Positions 1-6,577 of a DNA stretch of 35,197 nt are shown piece after piece. A model generated the notes under the pieces. The model searched no databases. It was not told the DNA's origin and saw nothing but the letters and a program-made list of their open reading frames with translations. Source of the stretch: an uncultured Alphaproteobacteria bacterium (GTDB lineage: Bacteria; Pseudomonadota; Alphaproteobacteria; Caulobacterales; Aquidulcibacteraceae); the NCBI GenBank assembly GCA_902826035.1, contig CADEDG010000018.1:1-35197 (forward strand). The letters run 5' to 3'. Numbering within the stretch: the first letter of the stretch is position 1; each line of letters begins with the position of its first letter. The position numbers and the translations under genes are program-made.

Positions 1-41
1 GCCTTAGCGGCGCATGTTCTGGAAGACGCGGCGGCGGCGGC

Positions 42-995
42 CTAGCGGCCCGCGCCTTCCCTGCGTCCGCCGTTGCTCGCCGCCTGGTCGTCCCGGCGCC
101 TCAAATACTCAACAATCGCGTTAGCTTCGGCCTCATTCAGGCTCAAATTCGGCATCGGCAGATTGCGGTAGCGCGCCAACAGCGACAACGCGGTCGGATC
201 GCGCTCGGCGATCATGCGGTCGGGCTCGCGAATCCAGCGCGTCAGCCAGGCAGGGTTGCGGGTGCGCGACACGCCCGCGAGATCGGGGCCAAGCCGGTCG
301 CCCTCGCCGATTGTGTGGCAGGATTGGCAGCGGGTACGGAACAGATAATAGCCTTGCGTACGGTCGGTGACTTCGCCGGCGGCGGCATAGGACAGCCGCG
401 TGGAAGGGCCCTGCGAGGCGTAATTAAACAATCGCCGGCCAAGCAAGTCGGCCAGAAGATTTGGGTTCTCGTAGGCGGTGCGCTTGATCCACTGACCTGT
501 GCGCTCATTGCCCATGATAATGCTGGCGTCGTGTTCGCGCAGACTGTTTTCGTCGACCGGACGCAGCCCTAAGCGGCGCTGCAGCAATTGTACGTCCGCG
601 GCTGAGCCGGTCAGAAAAGTCCAACCCGGGCCGACGTCGTAGGTCCGCATGAATTGACGCAATTGCTCGGGCGTGTCGCGCGATGGATTGAGCGAAATCG
701 TCACCATATGGATATCGCGGCCTATGCGGTCGCCGAGTATTTGCTGGACTTGACGCAATTGGGCTGTGTCAAGCGGGCAGAGTTCGGTGCACGTTGTGTA
801 CACGAAATTGATCGACACCACCTTGCCGCGAATGATGTCGTCATAGAAGCGCAGCTCGCGCCCGTTTTGGTCGCGCAGCACAACATTTGGGAAATAATCG
901 CGCCCCCATTGCTCCTGCGCCGGTGCGCCTGGAGCGAATAAGGCGGCGACCATCGCCACAACGACGGCCGCCAACATCCTCACTCGCTTCGACAT
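42..995 (-). CDS. SCO1/SenC-family protein fused to a C-terminal c-type cytochrome domain
   Basis: This 317-residue exported protein has two domains. The N-terminal half is a thioredoxin-fold SCO1/SenC domain with the CxxxC pair (TTCTELCP, Cys69 and Cys73) and the distal His155 (EHDAS) that together form the family's copper site. The C-terminal part carries one c-heme motif CQSCH at about 223-227 and a likely axial Met281 (LPMPNL). A Sec-type signal peptide (residues 1 to about 26, ending APAQ) places it in the periplasm. I chose the ATG at 995 because GAGGGAG lies just upstream and the signal peptide begins there; upstream in-frame TTG/ATG codons would add a basic extension. It follows the multicopper oxidase by 42 bp on the same strand, so copper delivery to, or electron transfer from, that oxidase is the natural inference. 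SCO proteins mainly serve CuA assembly of cytochrome oxidase, but no oxidase genes are visible here. Confidence 0.9.
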   Translation of the reverse strand: MSKRVRMLAAVVVAMVAALFAPGAPAQEQWGRDYFPNVVLRDQNGRELRFYDDIIRGKVVSINFVYTTCTELCPLDTAQLRQVQQILGDRIGRDIHMVTISLNPSRDTPEQLRQFMRTYDVGPGWTFLTGSAADVQLLQRRLGLRPVDENSLREHDASIIMGNERTGQWIKRTAYENPNLLADLLGRRLFNYASQGPSTRLSYAAAGEVTDRTQGYYLFRTRCQSCHTIGEGDRLGPDLAGVSRTRNPAWLTRWIREPDRMIAERDPTALSLLARYRNLPMPNLSLNEAEANAIVEYLRRRDDQAASNGGRREGAGR

Positions 996-1037
996 GGGCC
1001 GCACTCCCTCGCCATGCCCTCGCAACATCCGCGCCAA

Positions 1038-3329
1038 TCAGGGACGGTTCGGATCGTCGCCGTCCTGAGGCAGATCGTAGGTCGGTTCGTAATAGACGCC
1101 TTCCCACTCTGGCACCGGCGTCGGGATCGCCACCACTTGGCCTGGCGAACGAGCGTCCCAACGCAACAGCATGGAATTATCTTCGTGCTGCGTGTTGTGG
1201 CAGTGCTCGACGAACGTGCCCAGGAACTCGCGGAAGCGGATCAGCACTTCCACTTCGCCGCTGGCATGGCCCGTCGGGTCATCGCCAACTCGGAACACGT
1301 CCTTGCGTGCGCCGCGCTCCCATACTGGCGGCGGAGCGCCATCGCGGGTGAGAATGCGGCCTTCTTCAAAGTGGATGTGCACCGGGTGCTGCCAGCCGCC
1401 GCCCGAGTGCAAGCGCCAGATTTCCCAACGGCCAACTTCAGGCGCCGCCGACACGCGGTGCAGATCGGTGGGAAGGCCGTTGCCGCCATTGGTGCGGATC
1501 GTCCACGGCTCCTCGTCCGTACCGCCGGAGCGGGCGAACTCGAAATCACGGCGAACCGCAATTTGCTGGACGTTCGCAGGAACATCCGGGCGTGGGATCA
1601 TCACGCGACGGCCTTCCTCGTAGTCGGCGGGGTTCATGCTCTGATCGACGCCGAAATACGGCATGACCCGGAATTCCATGATCCTGCCAACCCCGGGATC
1701 GCCGCGATAACGGCCGCTCAGAACGTCGGCGAGCGGGATCGTACGGGTTGGGCCACGACCGTCTCTCGATTCAAGCAGGTTCACAAAATAAAGCTTGGTT
1801 CCTGGCGCGAAGCTGCGGAAATCGACGACGATGTCGTAGCGTTCGGCGATCGCTTGCTCCGGCAAGTCCTGTGATTGCGCGTTGGGGAAGCGAACCGCGT
1901 GCTCCATGATATTGCCGTCGTTGGCCACCATGTGGAACGGAACCCGCACGCCCGACGACGTCACCAGCGCAAGTTGGAAGTTACGCGAGACCGCCCCGTT
2001 CAGGATGCGGAAGCGATAACGACGCCCGCGCACTTCGAGGTACGGCTTCCAGCTCCAGTTCACCAATACCTGGTCGCCGAGGAACCCATCGGTGTTGAAG
2101 ATGTTAAAGAACAATTGCCCCGCGGCGTTCCATGCTTTGTCCGCGATAACAAGGTTCACGTCGTAATCGCGATTGCCCCAGTCGAGGTCGGTGCCGGAGG
2201 GCAAGCACAGGTTCGGATTGCTGGCGTTCGAATAATGGCACTGGAAGCCTTCGCGGCCGCGATCCACCGACGAATAATAATTCATCATCGCAGCGTTGCC
2301 CTTGTACACGTTCTGCGCCGTGTAATCGAGCATGTGGTCGTGGAACCAATGCGTGGAAGCGATCTCGCGCCAGTCGCCGCGGATGCGGGTGATGCCGCCC
2401 GCGCCGTCGGGACGTCCCGCGCGTGGATCGCTGGCGTCAGTGTTGATCGAGTCAGCGCCGGCAAGCTGCATTGGCCAGTGATAGTCGTAGAATTGGCCCG
2501 GGAAGAAGAACGCGCCGGCGAAGCCGTCGCTCTCGGCGGGGTTATGGCCGTTGTGCTCGTGCGTGGTGATCGTGTGGGCGCCAAAGCCATTGTTCGCGGC
2601 CGGATCGACCGGAAGCGTGTTGAAGTGACGGAACAGGATCGGTTCGCCAACGCGCGCCTGCAGCAATTTCGGCGGCATCGTGCCGTCGAACGTCCAGACC
2701 GAGTTCGGCTGCTGGATCGGAAAGCTCGGGTGGAAGCGAACGCTGATGCCGCGGGTGGTGCCGCCGCGATAGTACAATTGGCCATTCGCAAATTCGCCGC
2801 GGATGTAGCCGTGGCGCTGCCAGCGATCGCGGAGACCGGTGTTGACGCGCGATCCCGCCTGGGCGCTCTGGAAATAGACTTGCGGATAGAACTCGCTCCA
2901 GCGTTGGTGCGAAAACCACTCGCCTGGCGGGCGGCCCTCCACCGCGCTGGTGGCGAGCGGACGCACACAAGTTCCCACTCGAGGCGCCCAATAATTACCG
3001 CGGCTGGTGTTCGCAGCCTCGGTAGGCATTGGCCACAACCGCTGACGGAGGAACGTATCCAGCGCCGGTCCCGTAGGACCTGCCGTGCATGACTGCGCCT
3101 GCGGCAGCGGCTGGCAGGTCGGGCATGTGCCAGTTGGCATCGGCTGCAAGCCGAATTCCTCGAACAAGAGTACGGGCTGGGTCCATTCGCGCGCGCCAAA
3201 CAATGGACTACGCGGCGCGCCGGTGGGAATATCAAAGCTGGTTGTTTGCGCGAACGCCGGAGCGGCTGCGAGCAGCGCCCCTGCCAAAGCGCAAGCTCTG
3301 AACACACCCGTGGTTTGCATTCTCGCCAT
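1038..3329 (-). CDS. Exported CotA-like multicopper oxidase
   Basis: A 763-residue multicopper oxidase. All four copper-binding His clusters are visible: HEHNGH (257-262), HWFHDH (327-332), HPVHIH (648-653) and HCHNTQHEDNSM (709-720), the last supplying the T1 Cys/His and axial Met and the T2/T3 His ligands. The HPxHxH and HCHxxxHEDxxM forms match the CotA/bilirubin-oxidase branch. The start at 3329 gives a Sec-type signal peptide (hydrophobic core ACALAGALLAAAPA, cut after AFAQ); no twin-arginine motif is seen. A second ATG at 3320 would also work. The frame stays open upstream to 3515, but that part is not protein-like. The protein is longer than CotA, with extra segments containing Cys pairs (CPTC near 69-72). 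It heads an operon with the SCO-cytochrome gene. Substrate cannot be told from sequence; Mn(II), Cu(I), phenolics or bilirubin-like molecules are known for relatives. Confidence 0.93.
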   Translation of the reverse strand: MARMQTTGVFRACALAGALLAAAPAFAQTTSFDIPTGAPRSPLFGAREWTQPVLLFEEFGLQPMPTGTCPTCQPLPQAQSCTAGPTGPALDTFLRQRLWPMPTEAANTSRGNYWAPRVGTCVRPLATSAVEGRPPGEWFSHQRWSEFYPQVYFQSAQAGSRVNTGLRDRWQRHGYIRGEFANGQLYYRGGTTRGISVRFHPSFPIQQPNSVWTFDGTMPPKLLQARVGEPILFRHFNTLPVDPAANNGFGAHTITTHEHNGHNPAESDGFAGAFFFPGQFYDYHWPMQLAGADSINTDASDPRAGRPDGAGGITRIRGDWREIASTHWFHDHMLDYTAQNVYKGNAAMMNYYSSVDRGREGFQCHYSNASNPNLCLPSGTDLDWGNRDYDVNLVIADKAWNAAGQLFFNIFNTDGFLGDQVLVNWSWKPYLEVRGRRYRFRILNGAVSRNFQLALVTSSGVRVPFHMVANDGNIMEHAVRFPNAQSQDLPEQAIAERYDIVVDFRSFAPGTKLYFVNLLESRDGRGPTRTIPLADVLSGRYRGDPGVGRIMEFRVMPYFGVDQSMNPADYEEGRRVMIPRPDVPANVQQIAVRRDFEFARSGGTDEEPWTIRTNGGNGLPTDLHRVSAAPEVGRWEIWRLHSGGGWQHPVHIHFEEGRILTRDGAPPPVWERGARKDVFRVGDDPTGHASGEVEVLIRFREFLGTFVEHCHNTQHEDNSMLLRWDARSPGQVVAIPTPVPEWEGVYYEPTYDLPQDGDDPNRP

Positions 3330-3351
3330 TTTGCCGCCCCAAACATGCAAA

Positions 3352-3374
3352 CTCCGGAGCGCTCGCGTCCGGAG
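3352..3374. promoter_or_regulatory. Inverted repeat in the leader of the multicopper oxidase gene
   Basis: A perfect 7-bp inverted repeat, CTCCGGA (3352-3358) and TCCGGAG (3368-3374), separated by 9 nt, lies 22 bp upstream of the oxidase start. It could be an operator or a leader hairpin close to the ribosome binding site. No family-specific operator is recognised. Confidence 0.3.
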
Positions 3375-3471
3375 AGATTTCAGCAGTGCATTCTGGAATA
3401 TTGCTGGCGAATACCAATACGGTTCCCCCAGAGGGAGAACCCGCGCGCCGCCACGGCCCTTAGCAAGACTA

Positions 3472-3491
3472 GGTTCAGGTACTATTGAACC
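3472..3491. promoter_or_regulatory. Dyad GGTTCA-N8-TGAACC upstream of the multicopper oxidase operon
   Basis: A perfect 6-bp dyad with an 8-nt centre lies about 140 bp before the oxidase start. On the minus strand it sits between a weak TTGTGG and TAGTCT separated by 18 bp, the layout of MerR-type promoters whose operator lies inside a stretched spacer. The sequence does not match the known CueR/HmrR copper operator, so the regulator is unknown. The rest of 3330-3559 holds no gene that I can support. Confidence 0.3.
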
Positions 3492-3559
3492 ACAAGCCGC
3501 GCCGACGCACTTCATTTCCCAGCATTAGCGTAGGATTTTCTTGACGCGGTTAATGCGAG

Positions 3560-4234
3560 TCAGCGCGTTTGCCATCGGCTAGCAATGAGAGCTTGTTCCT
3601 CGCCGCCATCGAGCACGCTTGCGCCGCCCATGCGCGCAACTGCGGCGGCGATGGGATCGCTCGCGGCGGCTGTGCGATAACCTTGGCTCTCGTCGGTTGC
3701 TGCCTGCACTGCGATGCGCCAGACGCCACCGTCGCGGCAGGCAACAGCCTCGACTTCCTGTTGCGCGGAAACGGTACGATATTGGCGGCATGCATCCCCG
3801 CTATCGCTGCGGAAACTTAAAGCAACCTCCATCGCACCGCCGTCTACAGCAACGGATTTTCCGCTCGGTACATTTTCCAAGATTGCTAACATACCTGAGG
3901 AGAGGTGCATCCCCGGCCCAGATTGCGGCGGCAGCGTCAAACGCCCACCAATCACGCCTAGCAGACAAGCCGCCGCGATGCCGGCGCCAATCACAAATGT
4001 CCGCTTCGACGACCGCACTGGCCACCCGCGACGCACGAGTTCGGCAAGCTTGTCCGAACCTCCCTCTGGGCGCTCGTTTGCAAAGATACGACGGAGCGCG
4101 GCGTCCCCGCCTCGCAACCGCTCGAGACGAATGCGCGCGCCCGCGTTTTGTTCGATCAGCCGTTCGACTTCGCCCCGCTGGTCGGGGCCAAGTTCGCCGT
4201 CGATATAGGCGCCTAGGACTTCGTCGTTCAGCAT
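3560..4234 (-). CDS. Membrane-bound anti-sigma factor
   Basis: The 224-residue product starts with the segment typical of ECF anti-sigma factors (EVLGAYIDGELGPDQRGEVE, residues 5-24), then has one transmembrane helix at about 79-97 and a 125-residue periplasmic part without a recognisable domain. The HxxxCxxC zinc motif of ZAS proteins is absent. Its ATG overlaps the stop codon of the sigma factor gene (TAATG), so the two are translationally coupled, and it very likely holds the sigma factor at the membrane until a periplasmic or envelope signal releases it. The periplasmic segment contains two Cys residues that could sense redox state, but this is speculation. Length and layout fit the family; the cognate partner is inferred from adjacency. 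Confidence 0.85.
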   Translation of the reverse strand: MLNDEVLGAYIDGELGPDQRGEVERLIEQNAGARIRLERLRGGDAALRRIFANERPEGGSDKLAELVRRGWPVRSSKRTFVIGAGIAAACLLGVIGGRLTLPPQSGPGMHLSSGMLAILENVPSGKSVAVDGGAMEVALSFRSDSGDACRQYRTVSAQQEVEAVACRDGGVWRIAVQAATDESQGYRTAAASDPIAAAVARMGGASVLDGGEEQALIASRWQTR

Positions 4235-4758
4235 TAATTGTGCTTCCTCAGCGGCGCCAAAGTGGCCGGGCCACGGACTTGCGCCGCAACGCTGGCGCGC
4301 GCGCGGGCGAGCCGGCTCATCACCGTTCCAATGGGGATACCCAGCGCCTCAGCAGCCTCTGCATAAGAGGCGCCGTCGAGCACGACAAGCGCCATAACCG
4401 CGCGTTGTTCCTCCGGAAGTTGGGCGAAGGCCTCGCGCACCAGGCGAAGCTCTTCCCGTGATTCCATGAGATCGCGGCCGTCCTCACCCTGCGCGTCGGG
4501 TGGCTCCACGTCCTGTACCGGCGCCTGCGCGATAGCGCGACGAGAATCGATCCACAGGTTCTGCATGATTTTGAACATCCAGGAATCGAGGCGTCGGGTT
4601 TCATCGTAGCCCCCGCTCCTGGTCAGCGCCCGTTCAATCGCCGATTGCAGCAGGTCCTCCGCCCCGTCCCTCGATCCGGCGAGCGCACGGGCGAATTTCC
4701 GCAATCGGGGCAAAAGCCCGACCAAATCTCTGCGAAACTCCGTTCCTCTATCTGCCAT
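4234..4758 (-). CDS. ECF (group 4) RNA polymerase sigma factor
   Basis: A 174-residue sigma factor containing only region 2 and region 4. Region 2 runs from about residue 10 to 75 and includes the core-binding and -10 recognition part (AEDLLQSAIERAL, then LDSWMFKIMQNLWID). Region 4 is at about 115-165 with the helix-turn-helix SYAEAAEALGIPIGTVMSRLARAR. I chose the ATG at 4758 (MADRGTEF) because it gives the standard N-terminus; the frame is open up to 4923 but that extension would overlap the divergent protease gene. It is co-transcribed with the downstream anti-sigma gene and is divergent from the S8 protease gene, with 82 bp between the starts, so the protease is a likely regulon member. 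No convincing autoregulated -35/-10 pair was identified. Confidence 0.92.
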   Translation of the reverse strand: MADRGTEFRRDLVGLLPRLRKFARALAGSRDGAEDLLQSAIERALTRSGGYDETRRLDSWMFKIMQNLWIDSRRAIAQAPVQDVEPPDAQGEDGRDLMESREELRLVREAFAQLPEEQRAVMALVVLDGASYAEAAEALGIPIGTVMSRLARARASVAAQVRGPATLAPLRKHN

Positions 4759-4840
4759 CGTCTGGAGCCTGCGGCTGCGCTTCGACCAAGTTCGCGGAAC
4801 TCTAACATTCACAAATTTCTTGATTATGGTAGACTTAACT

Positions 4841-6517
4841 ATGCCAAGGAAACAACCCAGCCGCCTTTCACCCCTTGGGGGAAGTATATTGGGAGCGTTG
4901 GCGGCGTTCGCCGCAAGCGCCACGCTGGCGATAGCAAGCGGCCCGGGGCGAGGCGGCGGCGACGACGATTTTGACGATCACCTTGGTGATACAACAGACA
5001 CCAGCGATACGCCGGATGTCGATAGTTCAGAGCCAAGCGACGCCAGCGATACGTCCGAAGATAATTCTGGCCACGGCGGCGGTGACGATGAAGGAGCAAG
5101 CGCCGACGAGAGCGACGACTCGCTAGACGAAGGCAGCACTCCCGGTTCCGACGACGGATCGGAGGGAAGCGATTCCAACTCAGGCGACGATGGCTCCAAT
5201 TCAGGCTCGGGTTCCAGCGACGACGGCAACGACACTGGCTCGGGGGATGACGGCGGCGGGTCCAACAGCGGAAGCTCCGGCTCCGGCTCCGGCTCGGGAG
5301 GCGATGACGATGGTGAGGAAGATTCCGGCGGAGGTAATTCCGGGTCTGGATCTGGTGACGACGGTGGGAGCAATTCCGGCTCCGGCTCAAGCGGGAGTGG
5401 GAGCGGAGGTGAAGAACATTCCGGCTCAAATTCCGGGTCAAACTCAGGATCTCAGCACGCCAGCACTGATCCCAATGAGTCGAGCGGAGGCACGAACCAA
5501 GCGCTCATCGTGGAACACGATGAGCACGGCGACGAGCGGCTAACGGGCGAAGCGTTGCTGACTGGAAGCCAAGGCGATATCGAGGCTGCTATCCAAGCGG
5601 GCTATACGCCGATATCGCAGCAAGCCTTGTCCTCGATGGATTGCTACATTGTCCGCCTCGCTCTTCCGGTTGGGATGGGCGTCGATGCGGGGGTGGCGGA
5701 ACTGCGCGCGCTCGCGCCGCATGCGATAGTCGCAGCGAACACGGTTTATCACAGCTCGCAGGCGAACATTGCGGTCGCACCGGCAAGCCGTCACGGCGCG
5801 CCCACGCCAGTCCGCGGCGTCATGGGCGTGATTGACACTGGCGTCGATCCAGCCTCGCTCGGCGAGGGTGTCGTAATGAGCCAGCGCGCGTTTGCAGCGG
5901 CCTCGCCGACTGCACGCGAACATGGCTCGGCCGTGGTCGCCCTCGCAGCCGAGCACGGCATGCGCATGCATGTGGCAGACGTCTTCGCGCGAAGCGCGAC
6001 CGGCGAACAGATCGCCTCCGCAGAGAGCATCGCCGCCGCGCTTGACTGGATGATGAGCAACAATGTCGCCGTCATCAATGTCAGCATCGAGGGACCGAAC
6101 AACCCAGTCTTGCAGGCGTTGGTGCGGCGCGCACATGAGCATGGCTTTGTTGTTGTCGCGGCGGCGGGCAATGGCGGCCCTGCGGCACGGCCTGCTTTCC
6201 CGGCAGCCTTTGAAGGATCACTTGCTGTGACCGCGATCGACGGGCGCGACCGACCCTATTTTCGCGCAAATCGCGGTGGTTATATCGACTTCGCAGCGCA
6301 GGGCGTCGATATCAGCGTATCGACGGGAAACGAAAGTCTCTTGGTGTCCGGAACTTCTTTTTCCGCGCCGCTGGTAGCCGCTCAGATCGCTGCCCGCTTG
6401 AGGTCGCCCTCTCCGGAGCGCGCCCGCGCTATTGTGGACGAATTGCGCCGCGACGCAGACGACCTCGGTGCTCCGGGCCACGATCCGATTTTCGGATGGG
6501 GCGCGATCCGCGACTAG
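4841..6517 (+). CDS. Exported subtilisin-like S8 serine protease with an acidic Asp/Ser/Gly-rich segment
   Basis: A 558-residue protein. Residues 1 to about 32 form a signal peptide (basic start, then GALAAFAASATLAIA). Residues from about 38 to 205 are a low-complexity stretch of Asp, Ser, Gly, Asn and Glu with almost no hydrophobic residues. The S8 domain follows, with catalytic Asp332 (VIDTG), His361 (EHGSAV) and Ser506 (GTSFSAP), plus the oxyanion Asn in AAAGNGG. All catalytic residues are present, so it should be active. The ATG at 4841 was chosen because the signal peptide starts there; an ATG at 4826 and a TTG at 4820 are also in frame, and no start has a clear Shine-Dalgarno sequence. 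Divergent orientation from the ECF sigma/anti-sigma pair suggests shared control. The acidic part could bind calcium or other cations, or be a flexible linker. Confidence 0.9.
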   Translation: MPRKQPSRLSPLGGSILGALAAFAASATLAIASGPGRGGGDDDFDDHLGDTTDTSDTPDVDSSEPSDASDTSEDNSGHGGGDDEGASADESDDSLDEGSTPGSDDGSEGSDSNSGDDGSNSGSGSSDDGNDTGSGDDGGGSNSGSSGSGSGSGGDDDGEEDSGGGNSGSGSGDDGGSNSGSGSSGSGSGGEEHSGSNSGSNSGSQHASTDPNESSGGTNQALIVEHDEHGDERLTGEALLTGSQGDIEAAIQAGYTPISQQALSSMDCYIVRLALPVGMGVDAGVAELRALAPHAIVAANTVYHSSQANIAVAPASRHGAPTPVRGVMGVIDTGVDPASLGEGVVMSQRAFAAASPTAREHGSAVVALAAEHGMRMHVADVFARSATGEQIASAESIAAALDWMMSNNVAVINVSIEGPNNPVLQALVRRAHEHGFVVVAAAGNGGPAARPAFPAAFEGSLAVTAIDGRDRPYFRANRGGYIDFAAQGVDISVSTGNESLLVSGTSFSAPLVAAQIAARLRSPSPERARAIVDELRRDADDLGAPGHDPIFGWGAIRD

Positions 6518-6531
6518 AGCAACGGACACGT

Positions 6532-6550
6532 TTCGCCACCTGCCGGCGAA
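6532..6550. terminator. Weak hairpin between convergent genes
   Basis: TTCGCC (6532-6537) and GGCGAA (6545-6550) form a 6-bp stem with a 7-nt loop in the 60-bp gap between the convergent protease and gspD genes. There is no T-run on either side, so a role as bidirectional terminator is possible but weakly supported. Confidence 0.25.
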
Positions 6551-6577
6551 GCAGCTTCCGACTCCGAACCGCGCACG

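Noticed and set aside
1..45. Plus-strand frame ending at a TAG at 43-45 (possible last 14 codons of a convergent gene)
   Set aside because: Only 14 codons, ending in an Ala run; no way to support it without the sequence to the left.
1875..3092. 405-codon plus-strand frame opposite the multicopper oxidase
   Set aside because: The minus frame contains all four copper motifs; this one has no recognisable domain or start signal.
4796..4840. GGAAC at 4796-4800 as an ECF/EcfG-type -35 for the protease gene
   Set aside because: The expected -10 (GTT/GTC type) is not at the right spacing; TCTTGA is found instead, so the promoter is not supported.
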